A DNA stretch of 64,000 bases from Mesodorylaimus sp. YZB2_4 (taxonomy: Eukaryota > Nematoda > Enoplea > Dorylaimida > Dorylaimidae): positions 682,001 through 746,000 of the forward strand of contig JASANH010001367.1 of the NCBI GenBank assembly GCA_030248295.1, in the 5' to 3' direction. The notes beneath the pieces were generated by a model. That model worked only from the letters and a program-made list of their open reading frames with translations. It had not been told where the DNA came from and ran no database searches. A program made the position numbers and the translations under genes. Each line of letters opens with the position of its first letter. The first letter of the stretch is position 1. Positions 27,868 through 41,458 of this stretch are shown piece after piece.

Positions 27868-29262
27868 AGGCTCGATTTGTAACGATCCTTCTATGGCTAT
27901 CACCCAGCTACTCATGTTTGATTTCGTAGCCTCTTCGGTGTTCACGTTTTGTGTGTTAGAAGAATTGGAGTCCCTTTTCTTCCACGATAATCTTATTGCT
28001 TTAGCAAATACCATTTCTGATTTTTTGCGTCGATTAGTAATGCGTTGTGTCTTGCTGCGAGCTATTTATCGACCAATGGAATGCGAATGAATTCATGCCT
28101 GATGACGATGCAGCTTGGAAGTTTGGCTGCGTAGCAATCAGCGTCCCAAGCCAAGAATGCTGCATTGGTATTTGGCATTCATCTTTTGGTTTTGAGTCCT
28201 GATAAGCTTTTCTGGTTCTTTCGATGTGGAAGTTGGGTTTGAAGCACAAGGACGTGAAAAATGTTCTAGAGACTGGATATAAGCGGATACAGCATCTGAC
28301 TGACGATAAGTATCGTCTGCACATCCTACTCGCTAGCGATAAGTTTAGGCACGGCAAGAAGGGGCCATTCACAAGAAAGCAGTACAGAAGGTCTCAACGC
28401 CTCTATATGCACGGGTGCACGAGGACTCTGGTGCTTCGATTCGCTGGACAGCTACATCTATCCCTGACCGAGTAGGCCAGCCATGCTGGACCGTCCGCAT
28501 AGACCAGATGAATAATTGCAGGTCAGAAAGTATCGCCTACGGTACTTTCTGACCAGCAATTATGTATGTGAAAATGTAAAAGAAAATATGTGTTTTTCGC
28601 ATAAAAGCTTCCGTGAGGATGATTCAAACAACGAAAGCGCCAGGGGTCCTCCATAATGGACTCCCAGGCTACTTGGTGGTGGGGGAAGCAAGTGGGCGGA
28701 GAGTGGAGGTTGAGGTCCAATGAACGTCCAATTTTGTAAGTTTGCAAAAAGTGCTTCGCGCAAATCACCCTGCGCACTGCATTTTACAGCAAACGGAAAG
28801 GACTATGTAGACTTGGTTGACTGACTGACCGAGTAACCTGCTAACTTTCCCAAGCTCCTAAGAGAGCGGTGGCAGGATAAGTAGTCAAAAAATGAGCGAT
28901 GCAAGGAAAAAGCTCGCTCGCTGAAAAACATGTTCTGAGACGGCAGGGTTGGCTATCTTAGAAGCACACAAGACCGCAGTTGAAGTCCTCAGCAAAACCT
29001 CCGGCAGGTCTTCGTCATCACTAACAGGCAATAAGCTTATCAAGAGAGGGTACGATAGACAGATATTTCTCCGCCAAGCATCAAACGACCCGGGTGTGAG
29101 GCCACCAAACCGACCCAATCCACCTGCCCCACGTTGTATTGCGCCCACCCATTTGCTTTCTGGCATGATGCACTTTCTTCCTTCATGTTCATGTTCATTT
29201 TTACCACATCACCAAACGCTTATGCGCACTCGAGGGTGAAGGGACACATTTAACACGAAATG
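27868..29262. other. Spacer after PTRH2
   Basis: Apart from the hairpin at 28512-28563 I find nothing I can name. An 83-codon plus-strand frame at 28224-28475 is basic and has no recognisable family. Confidence 0.45.
28512..28563. repeat. Near-perfect 21-bp inverted repeat (hairpin)
   Basis: Left arm 28512-28532 and right arm 28543-28563 are reverse complements with one mismatch, separated by a 10-base loop (TCGCCTACGG). This could be a MITE-like remnant or a structured RNA; no neighbouring gene explains it. Confidence 0.85.
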
Positions 29263-29346
29263 ATTTACCGGCCCGCGAGTCGAACACTCGCCCGTAACGC
29301 GCACCTGGTGTGACAGGCAGACGCCTAACCCACCAGGCCACGAGGC
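29263..29346 (-). repeat. tRNA-related SINE head, family S1 (inverted copy)
   Basis: On the minus strand it has TGGCCTGGTGGGTTAGGCG as an A box and GTGTTCGACTCGC as a B box. It is the best-preserved copy of the element at 2475-2552. The anticodon stem is imperfect, so it is a SINE or tRNA pseudogene rather than a tRNA. Confidence 0.7.
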
Positions 29347-31098
29347 AACGAGTCCTTTGATGAAGCGCCATCGATGACCGAAATCCGCAGTCAGTGGGAG
29401 GGGCTGACAGATTCTGGACAGGGGAGGAGAACTTGGGGAATAATTTAACGTGATCGTCACTTACGTCATGCTGCCTGACGATGAGCTGATAGCGATGATT
29501 TCCTAAAATTTTTACTGACTAACTTCACTTGCAATATCCCGTTTCGCTTCTAGACTTGACTTCGTAGAGTGGGAGGTGGCAAATATTAGGACAGCTTTTT
29601 TAATGTTTTTGGTCTGCGCGCCCGCATACCCCAACTTCCTGTGGGTTTTGCCAATTGCCAGCCAGCAAAACTGGAACTAAAACTGTGAACCGCTCGCTTA
29701 CCCACAAAGAGGCTGTGAGGATGTAAAGTGGGTCACTTTACAGTCTCTTCATCACAGCAGCTCGCCTGCCAGTCTCATTCGCTATGTTTACGCCGGCTGC
29801 GATGGTTGCTTCGTCTGTTCTCTCTCAACCACTGAGCCAGGGCCGCTGGGTGTTCAAGACGTGCGAAGACGACTAATGGCGTCAAGTTCAACTCGAATAC
29901 AGCAGACATCGTCGTGGTGCAAAGCGAGTTCGGTTCAGCGATCGCGTCTTCGAATGGTGAATGCGCATCGACAGCTTCGGCCGAAATCAGTGGAGTCGAG
30001 GACGCCGCTCGTTAGGTTGGTACCGAAATTCGCTTACTGGGTTGGCTCAGAAGTTGCTAATAAGCTAGGCCAAGGCTAACTGGGTTGAGTCGGCCATCAC
30101 TGGGTTTGACCGGAAGCCGCTTCCTTGGGTTGACTCAGAAGTCGCTTACGAGGTTGGGTCAGGTCACTAACTGGGCTGGGCCTAAACCGCTCGCCGGGCT
30201 GATTCGGAAGCCTCTTACTGAGCTGGGCAGAAGCCGCTCTCTGGGTTTGGCCAGAAGCTGTTTTCAAAATAGTGTCCGCAGAAGCGGCTCTTCGGAGCTG
30301 CAGCGGGCACTGTTTGGAAATGGCAGGGCCGATTCGGGGGCAGGCAGGCTCGGCTTGGTGGGGGGCGACTGGTTCAACTCGGGGGGGGGGGGGGGCGATA
30401 GGTTTAACTCGGGTGGCGACTTGGGTCCGACTCGGGGTTTGACAGACTCAGCTCGGGAAATTGGCTGGTTTCACTCGGGGCGGCAGGCTCGATTCGGGGC
30501 GCTGCTGGCGTAACTTAAAAATAGCGACAGACTCAGCTCGGGAGCGAAAGGACCAACTTAGAGGCCCCCCCTCTAATGTCTTCTTTTTTTTGGGATCAAC
30601 CTATGCGGCCACCGCGCACAAGCTGAACGTCTATTTCCGGACGGCAATGCCTCGATTGACAACGAGACGAGTGAACGACGCGCAAAGAATGAAATTGAAA
30701 GAAATGATGCCCTTTCGCAATATGTTCGTGATATTTTGACTTGTGCGCTTTCACCATTGGTTTCTTAGTTGTGCATTGTGCGGAAGTCGGAAATGCTGTG
30801 TGACCATGTAGAAAATCTCATCGAGCAGCATTTAAATTCGTTACAGGCTCTCGGGAGGATATCTGGGGGAATAATCAGGTGTCCATTAGCAGATCGAAAT
30901 TGCCTTTCGAATGATTTGTTGCGTCTGGAATAGAGTCGCACCGAGGCGGCGTGGACTGTGCAGTCTCTTCGTGCTAGTATTTCTCGTCATTTGATTGCGT
31001 GGGAGTCCGTCGAGGGTTCTCTGGTTGGTCAGCAGTAGTCGGGTAGTTCTAAGGAACGGAGAAGCTCGTTTCATAAACAGTCGGGAAGACAGGACTCT
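29347..31098. repeat. GC-rich degenerate repeat tract and decayed BEL/Pao gag
   Basis: From about 30010 to 30520 the sequence is built of diverged short units around TGGGTTGGCTCAGAAG and then ACTCGGGG, including a long G run near 30381-30393. From about 30600 the reading resembles decayed gag in broken frames ahead of the recognisable zinc knuckles. No host gene is seen. Confidence 0.5.
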
Positions 31099-32271
31099 TT
31101 GTCGACAGTTGCGACGGCTTTGCGTTCGGCAAAATGGTGTTCAGCGAGTCGGAACCTGAGTTGCTCCTATTGCAAGGATGGTCATCGGTCGGAGGACTGC
31201 ACGCGCTTTGCCACTGTGGACGCTCGGAAGGAGAAAGTCAAGGGCAAATGCTTTTCTTGTCTACAGTCGGGTCACTTTGTCTTTAAACATCGCTCGAGGC
31301 GCCCGCGTCGTCAATGCAAAAATACGGGACACCATCGTAGTCTCTGCTATCAGGAATTCGGGTGGCCTCCAGAAGTCGTTAGTGTGGCTACCGAACAGGC
31401 ATCGGGTTTTGTTTCGAGAACTCCAGAAGGCTCATTGCTGTCCTCAGGGGACGCCGTTTTGTTGCAGACGGCTCGCGCTTTAGTGCAATCGCCGGCGGGG
31501 TCGAGATCGGCCACTGTGCGTCTTTTGCTTGATGGGGGTAGTCATCGCTCCTTTATCACTTCGGGTTTGGCGAGTCGTTTGGGGTTGAAGCCTAAGGGAT
31601 CATACAAGATTTCTGTTTCCACCTTTGGTGCAGTTGCGGCTGGAGAGATCGATACTGCTTTGGTCGATATTCGTCTTCGTCCACTCGATGGTTCTCATAT
31701 CAGCTTGTCTGTCAATGTGGTGCCCCATATCACGGGTACTTTGCAGCATTCAGCAATCGATGTCACGAAATTGCAAGGTCCTTTGTTAGTCCTTGCCTTT
31801 GGCAGATACCTCGCCTTCCTCTACGAGGACATGAACTTAGATTTGTTAATTGGTTGGTGGTGACTATTACTGGGATTTCATTTCACCCAAAAAGGTGGAG
31901 GTATCGCCTGGCATGTATTTGGTGGCTTCGAGTTTGGGCTGGATTCTTACGGGTGTCGTCCGCAATCAATCACTACTCTGTTCGTGTCCCAGCTAGATTT
32001 GAGTGAGAGCGCGTGTCCTTCGTTTTCTGTGGCTGACCCTGACCATGAGGTCAGCGAGCGCTGGGATGTTTCTAAGTTATGGGACTTGGAGACTTTTGGT
32101 ATTAAGGATCACGTGAAGGACACAGAGGAGGAGGAGGCTTCAGCTCAGTTCAACAGCACGGTTGAATCTCGCGATGGTCGGTATTTCGTATCTTGGCCTT
32201 GGAAGGGCATGTCAGTCGACCTTCCACTGAATTATGCACTTTCGTTGGGAAGGCTGGCTACCTTTTTTTGA
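31099..32271 (+). pseudogene. BEL/Pao-type LTR retrotransposon fragment (gag zinc knuckle and protease)
   Basis: The frame shows a CX2CX4HX4C zinc knuckle (CSYCKDGHRSEDC), a second cysteine-rich segment, and an aspartic-protease signature (VRLLLDGGSHRSFI) typical of BEL/Pao. A one-base frameshift at about 31856-31858 interrupts a GGDYYWD-like segment that continues in the next frame. After another stop near 31996, SKLWDLETFGI and GRYFVSWPWK, then LPLNYALSLGRL, give the linker that precedes BEL/Pao reverse transcriptase. The element stops there: reverse transcriptase, RNase H and integrase are absent, and I see no LTR pair. It is a dead 5'-part fragment. Confidence 0.85.
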
Positions 32272-32324
32272 AAATTTTTGTGGGTTGGGCCCCGTGCCGC
32301 CCCAGTTCCCCACTGGACTTCCAA

Positions 32325-32400
32325 CCCGTTTTGCCTATAGCCGGCCAGCCAACTGCCTATGGCCAGCCGGCCAGCCTATAGCCGACCAGCCTATAGGCGG
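32325..32400. repeat. Short irregular tandem repeat around GCCTATAGCCGGCCA
   Basis: Variants of CCTATAGCCGGCCAGC recur about four times with small insertions. Confidence 0.7.
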
Positions 32401-32434
32401 TCATGATATGATAAGCGGGGCCGTGAGGCGACCA

Positions 32435-32500
32435 GCTCTCACGGCAGCTTCCCTCGGTGTGTCTCCACTAGGAGCACCTCCACACGAGGGTATCCTGTGC
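32435..32500 (-). repeat. Fragment of SINE family S2 body
   Basis: On the minus strand it matches the internal stretch of the 57577-57961 element that reads GAGGTGCTCCTAGTGGAGAC. The tRNA head is missing. Confidence 0.7.
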
Positions 32501-33913
32501 CAGCACCAGCGTCCCAGGATGATACTGGGCGAGAAGGGACAGGCGCAATTGCCAACATTAGCTTGATCACGTCTGGCCAGCTTGGCTCATGATTAGCAGA
32601 TTTGGGTATGAGCGAGGGTGTATTTGGGGAACACGCTGAATACGCAGCTGAGGTCACTGTGATGTGATCTGTGATAACAAATGCCTACAGTATACTTTTG
32701 GGCTACCACCCTTAGGAGGCCAATTGGTGCATGCTCAGCCCTTCAGGTTGAATGCTGGCCTTACAGTATGTCCCCTCCAGTTCGCTCTACCCCCGCCCAT
32801 AAAAGGCCGTCTACTTTAGGCCCACCCGCCTTCGACCCAAAATGAAAGTATTAACCGTATGTTAGAAGCACTAGTAGCAGGATATTAATTTTATAGGTAC
32901 GTTGAAATGGAACGATCAGAATCAAATCGACACGAGATCACACATACAGTATCTCGCTCCCAATCAGCCTAGAGCGCATGTGACTGTGCATACCTCGTCC
33001 GTGTTCAGCCGCTTCTTCAGCATACTACCCTACACGTACGCAGTACAGTCAAGTATGAGCTGACCCAGGGACCCAGGTCAGACCAGCAGCGGAAGCTAGT
33101 CGGGGTCATGCCTAATGCAAGGACTTTGGTGCACGATACAGTGTAAACGTGGTTTGGTCTGGTCTGTTCTGGTCCTCCCAGGTCGCCTCATCCGTGCCGC
33201 GCCCAAGAGGCGAGCGAACGCGGAAGTACATATCCGCGTGTGCAAGAAGAGGCACTCGTGCGGTACAAATTGCGGGTAGGCGAGCCCCCATCAAGGAGAT
33301 CGGGTACATTAGTGGCCCGAAATGTCGCATCGAAGTATACTTCGGACTTTATGCAGTTTTATTATGCGAACTTACAATTAGTTAGCTATTTATATACTGT
33401 AACTAAGCCGGATGAAGGATATCCAGGAGGAAATTAAGGGCATCTGCGTAAATACGTTGAGCAATCAATATCAGCTTGGCCTCAGTAATTTGTGAATCAT
33501 CTCATGATCAGTCGATTAGGGGAGGAGCGAGTGTGGGGCCTATTTAGAGAGTTCCTATGCCTCAGTTTTTACCTCACGATCAAGTAAAACAGAGCGCGAT
33601 GTTGTTTGTCTCTCCGCTTTTCACTTGACTGGGCAATCGCTGTCCAATCAACTGATCAGTTCCTTTCCCTCCCACGGCATCAATGGTGAACACATTGAAA
33701 GTGGATAGGCGATTTACTGATTTTGAAATTCGCGCTGACCGCGGCCTGCTTATATCAAGATGACCACGCTGTATATTTTTGGCTCCATGCAAATTTAGTC
33801 GCTGGCGATACGGCGAGTCGCGCGCGTCATTTTACTTTCCATTTGTGTTTCGCTCGTTTTTTACCATTTGCATTACACACTCAGTTCCCGTTCTCTATTC
33901 GTTCCATCAGATT
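32501..33913. other. Spacer upstream of the B-box gene
   Basis: No gene or repeat family is recognised. The last 150 bp before 33914 contain an open frame without family features. Confidence 0.45.
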
Positions 33914-36900
33914 ATGCCTGCTTCCTCGGTGTCTTGGTCGACGAAACAAGAAACTACAATGACTACGCCAACGAAATTTCGCACGCCACCCATGGTTCGT
34001 TCATTCGATGGCAACAACAACGCCGTTTTCAGCGATCAGAAGGCGAGCATAAATAACGAAACGGGCAAAGCGAATCGGGCATTGGCTGTCCAGTTGCCTT
34101 GCGATGACTGCGCCTTGCAAATGCACGGATTGATCTTGCGTTGGTGCGACGATTGCGGATCGGCCATTTGCGATGCTTGTATTCTCGATCGTAAGTATAT
34201 ACCTACAGTATTCTATCGGGCTAGGCTTATACATAGAGTCCCAGAATTGCTCAGAATGATCCATCCTATGCGTCGGACAGTAGTCGTATGTGGTCGGAGG
34301 AGCGCCGCATCCCGCTTTGCTCGGTGCTCCCCCCCCCCCCCCATGCCAGCGTTAGCTAGGGGCGAAAACGTCGGATGCGGGCCAGAACTACAGTACCATA
34401 CTGTAGGTGCCCTAGGCGCTTCGCCCAGTGCATAAGCGAATGGAGCCGTGACCTCAGAGCCCTGCCCGTTCGCCTAATGTTCAAATCAATGATACCGTAT
34501 TTGCACAAATAAGGAAAGCAAGCAAATGCGTACTACGTACTGCAAAAATAATTGCACATCATGAGGCAATAAGAGCGCCGCTGTGATAAAAAAACACGCC
34601 GACCAAGATCGAGTTGTTTTTCTGTTTTGATTTTGAGCCCGGTCCAAGGACGACAAACCATGTTGAATGAAGGCTGGCATAATCGACTCAATCATGACTT
34701 TGGTCATCCACATCCGGTGCTGACCAGATTCTTGCGGTGGTTGCAAGAATAAGAATACCACCACGTTAACCAAGTCCGGATGCGACAGCTGATGGCTGGC
34801 GAACTGCCACGAGCTCGAGATCCAGTTTATCGCAGGCTTAATGGAAATATTGCTGCGCTCAAACCGAGGCGGCTACGCGAAATAGCTGCTTTGCCGGTCG
34901 GTCCAATGAGGCCGGATGCTATGACGCAGCTGAACGCATCGTCTGTAATTCTAACGCTACTCGCATGCAATTTGCATCTTTTTACATCGTATGTAGTTCG
35001 AAGTTTACCTGGACAAGAAAAAGTTGACAGCCTAAAGTGGCTGATGCGTTCAAAATTCGCGCCTAGGTCGTCTTTTACATTAGGCGAACAGGCTGGACTC
35101 CGAGGTCACTGCTCCATTCGCTTATGCACCGGGCGAACACCCAGGACACAATCTTTGTAAACAATGCTTACATGTTACAGGCGTAGGAGGAGTGGCTATG
35201 AGGCAACAGCGTTTGACTTGGCTGGGCAAAAGCCAGCCTCGACCAATCGGAGGGGTAGAGCGGCTTCCGATCCGACCGCTGGATCTCCTGGATCGATAAA
35301 AAGTTTTGCGTTTTATCTCCTGGAAAATGATATGATGTGGCATGTGGTGTACTATCATGAGAAATCAGCATTTAATCCCGCTGTAGGCGCTGGTTAGCTC
35401 TCCTGTGTCCTGCAGTGCCAAATACGTCATCTACATCAATCTTATTTTTTTTTAAACGGATCCAGACCCTAGATCGGATCGGTCGATGCTGGGAAAAGGT
35501 TGTAAAGGGCCTGTTCGTGTTTCACTCCTACCCCACCCACGGGGTCTCATGGTAGATATGCCACCCCTAATCTTGGGATTCATAAAATGCATTGGTGTAG
35601 TGTTCGGCCGAGGCCTCGGCCGAGGTTGGCCACCCTCGACCACGACCTCGACCTCGAGGAAAAACGGCCGAGGTTTGAGGTTCTCAAGCAAGATGCAAGC
35701 AATAAGCTGTTTCCCAGTTTGAAGACCGGACGCACAAGTGTGCCTGTGCCTCGCACGCAAAAATTTGCGCAATTTTGCTGCTAGCTCAATTAAATCGCTG
35801 TTTAGGACTGCTTCGTCCATATTCCTTGCCTTATTATGCCATTGGGTGACTTGTCTCTTGAAGATGATACACATGGGAATTCACACAAACTTGCAGGAAG
35901 CATTACAAATTTAGGTTAAGGACTGTTAGCAAAAACTTCGAGCCTCGACCTCGACCCAACCTCGACTGCCAACCCCGACCTCGACCTCGACTTCGGGTCG
36001 AAAGAATCGGACCTCGACCTCGAAAAAAGTCATCCTCGGCCGAATACTATCATTGGTGCTAGCATGTGTTATCTTTACACCGATTCCCGTAAAACATCCA
36101 GCTGATTTACGCCCCCTCCCCAGCATACGCATCTTTCTACATGATGTTGCATTCTCTTGCTTATTATAATCCATGATTTAGAAATATCAAATTTTGTGAC
36201 CTTGGCCCGAACGATAATTAACTTCCCTCTTTCCTCTCTGCAGGTCACCAGGGTCACTCGATTACCTGGTATCAAGAAGCTTTGCGCTGTGCCAATCGCA
36301 AATTCGACGATGTTTTGGAAGACTCGAATTGCAAAATGAAGGAATTGGCCGCTAAGCTGGCCATTTCGAAGCGTTTTCAACATGAAATCGGGGCCAAGAT
36401 CAATGATACGAAGACAAAAGTCCAACGACGTGCGAAGGAATGCAGGGAAAACGTGGCCGAAATGAAGCGTCAGTTGGAGAAGATGGTGGAACTGGATGGT
36501 GTGGTACTGAACGCAACCACTATGTAAGTATCGTTATGGGTGTGTCTGGCTGAAACAGAACGGGTAGCAGATTTTGAACGACCCGACCATTAGACTAGTG
36601 GTTTCGTTCGTCATTGTCTGTCACCATTACTCGTATAGGGGATTAGATCCCTCTTTTCATTGAAATGTGACAAACCTTTTCGCCACTCTCCAAGATGAAC
36701 AATGTGGGGGTTTGCGACGACTGAATTGAGTCGGCAGTCATTCACATCGATTATCAGCTCATAAATCGTAGCTTCCAGGGCCTAGCTGGGCTGAGATTAT
36801 GTATTCTTATATAACGAGGTAGAAGTTAGAGGCAGGCAGAAAGGGGCAGAATCGGCGCGTGTTTAAGGATATAACTTTTGCTCCTTTGCCCTGACCTACC

Positions 36901-37096
36901 TTGGGTAATGCTGGTCAATCCGCTGGACTGTCTATTATTCCTCTATTTCAGTTGCGAACGCCGTCATGCTGCAGACACGGCCAAGGTAATGGGCGAATCG
37001 CTTTTGGGGCGTCAAAAAATTATCGTCGGGCAATTGAAGAATATCGATCGCGTCTTGACCGAAGTGGTCACCGAAATCTACAGTTGGAAGGCCTAA
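33914..37096 (+). CDS. B-box zinc-finger, coiled-coil protein (TRIM-like, no RING)
   Basis: Three exons (33914-34190, 36244-36523, 36952-37096) join in phase into 233 codons. After a Thr/Ser-rich start, residues about 62-97 give a B-box: CDDC, WCDDC and ICDAC, completed across the first intron by RHQGHS. The rest is helical and charged (KMKELAAKLAISKRFQHEI, then KVQRRAKECRENVAEMKRQLE), predicted coiled coil to the C-terminus. In TRIM proteins a B-box and coiled coil sit between a RING E3 domain and a C-terminal module; here both ends are missing, so ubiquitin ligase activity is not expected. It may act as a scaffold or dimerising regulator. Intron 1 is 2053 bp, unusually long for this window, and is filled with low-complexity repeats. 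Confidence 0.8.
35605..36046. repeat. CGACCT-type low-complexity tracts inside intron 1 of the B-box gene
   Basis: Two blocks, about 35605-35680 and 35938-36046, are runs of CTCGAC/CGACCT hexamers, with GGCCGAGG palindromic units in the first block. Similar GAGGTCGAGGTCGAG text is seen near 44763. Confidence 0.8.
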
Positions 37097-37458
37097 ATGC
37101 GAGAAAGAAATCCAGGATACTTGGGGTTTTGATCGGGCGGTGAAATTTTTGAGTCATAATGTACCTACTAGTAATTTATCATGTACGCGCTTGTCTGCCA
37201 TTAGTGTACACTAGCGATATTCGTGATTTTTTAAAATTGCTCGTGTTTAATCCAGTTAAATTAACGGCTTTAGGATGAAATTGGTCATGATAATTATTGG
37301 TCTCGTACTGTAGATATCAGTGTAACTATACTTGTATGCGGATTTTAACGCGCCAGTGTTTTGAAAATGGAATCGAAGTAAAATCACGCTGATCGATATG
37401 AGGTGATGGAATGTCATATTTAGAAGATGTTGCTGCACCGTGCCCCTCTCCCTCCTAA

Positions 37459-37541
37459 TGGTGCAGCGGTGAAAAGTGTTCAAAGATTTTCTAGGAAGAG
37501 GCGGAAAACGGTTGGCCTGGGTTCGAGTCCCAACCATCAGA
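37459..37541 (+). repeat. tRNA-like SINE head, family S2-like
   Basis: It begins GGTGCAGCGGT and ends with a B box (CTGGGTTCGAGTCCCAACC), about 80 bp in all, as in the heads at 57577 and 59926. The class II-like long arm and poor acceptor pairing argue against a functional tRNA. Confidence 0.55.
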
Positions 37542-38454
37542 GAATGCAGTGAAGTTCTGTCTGGCGGGGGGCGACTCGCCCTTTGCCCCTCTGGGCTCGA
37601 CAAGCGGTGAGGGGGAACAGCCGAGTGGACTCGGTACATACTGTATGTTGCATCAAGGCACCTGCATCGACATTGCGACCTGGCATGCAGCTCAGAGGAA
37701 GTGTAGTCGACAGCAAATGGGCTGAAAATCTGAAAATCGGCCGTCCTCTTGAAAAACCAGATCAGATAAAAAACAAGTGGTATGCCTCCCTCTTTGTTCA
37801 GATTACTTCCTATGTCCAGGCCACCAGCATCTCTGCGTCACTGGTCGTGCTCGTGCTTAGCCTTCAGTTAAGATACGGTAGTGCATCTGGTTGCCTCAAC
37901 TGGCGGCCGCAAACAGCGTATCAGTTGCCTTCGGTGTTTGGGTTCAGGACTAGGAAGCCTGCCTGGCCCTTGCTCCACCAGTTTTCTTATGTTTCGGCTA
38001 GTGCATGCTTTCTTGTCGAGCGGTGGAACCCACTGAAAAAGCTTTCGTCCAGCAAGATGCAATTGCTTGTCACTAAGCTTGTCGATTTCGAAATGTTGGC
38101 GGAACCTATTGACTGGTCAGTCTAGCACTTGTCAAGCTTGTCAGTTGTGTTAGAGCTGGGAAAATGTTTTCAAGATCATCCTCTCCCTGTGATATCTTCT
38201 CCAACGCACGCCCATCCAGCCTGTCACACCTTCGCAGCAGGATGGGACGGGCCTCGACTCCTGCTCAGGGCCCACGTTTTTCATTCTGTTCCTACTTCAT
38301 GAACTAAAATCTGATCGTGTGCTGTTTCTCCTGTCTTAAAACTGTCAATGAATTCACAGCAACAAACTACTGCAGGCCAACTGCTAGTGAGTGGGAACAA
38401 CACAAGCTTACAGTATTAGTCAGTCGGGACAGTCAATCCACTTGCCACTGTTTC

Positions 38455-38525
38455 CTTAACGTTTCACGAACTGGCGTGGCACGCACTTACAGGGTAGGGT
38501 TCGACTCTCGCCTCGGTACAAAATG
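38455..38525 (+). repeat. tRNA-like B-box remnant, family S1-like
   Basis: GGCACGCACTTACAGGGTAGGGTTCGACTCTCGCC resembles the 3' half of the S1 head, with the B box GGTTCGACTC intact and the 5' half degraded. Confidence 0.45.
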
Positions 38526-39061
38526 ATTGTCAAATATATGTGCTCCTAAGCCCTCGAGTCCGCTATATAGTGCTTGGCTATGGATAAAGTATGACATGAC
38601 AGGTGATTGGCCGTACTTACATCATATTGGCCATGTCAATATGATGTATGTCACTGTGAATAAGAATGGAGCATCGGCTGGCCGCTCCAGACGCATTGGA
38701 CCATGGCCCCCATTAAACGCAAGACGCATTGGACGCGAGACGCAGGACGTACTGGACGCATAGGCAATGTGAATACTACCTCGGATGGTCGGCTCGGTTG
38801 CTCGGCTCGGTCGGATGGTGCGTCTCCAATGTGAATTCGCTTAAGTCAACAAACACGTCCGCAGACAGTACTGTTCGTCAGCACGAATTGGAGGAGGGCT
38901 CTAATGGGTGTAACAGGACTGATTTACTTGCAACAGGACAAGCAAGCATAGCCGACGAGCCCACACATGACTGCAAAGCATCTACAGATTATACCTTGCC
39001 TAGAGTAAGCATGCACAGCACGACAATGTCGGGGACCAGATGCATTAACTGTTCAATGAAA

Positions 39062-41458
<2,397 letters not shown>

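Larger units (their letters stand above)
37097..39061. other. Spacer between B-box and SIX genes
   Basis: The genes converge here. It holds two tRNA-like SINE heads (37459-37541 and about 38455-38525) and no gene I can support. Confidence 0.5.

Noticed and set aside
28224..28475. Basic 83-codon frame after PTRH2
   Set aside because: No recognisable family, no flanking splice or regulatory evidence.
29263..29346. tRNA-Asp-like gene (loop containing GTC)
   Set aside because: The anticodon stem needs mismatches or a shifted loop, and the sequence is dispersed with divergent copies, so a SINE is more likely.
37459..37541. Functional tRNA gene
   Set aside because: A and B boxes are present but acceptor and anticodon stems do not pair properly, and related copies with SINE bodies exist at 57577 and 60010.
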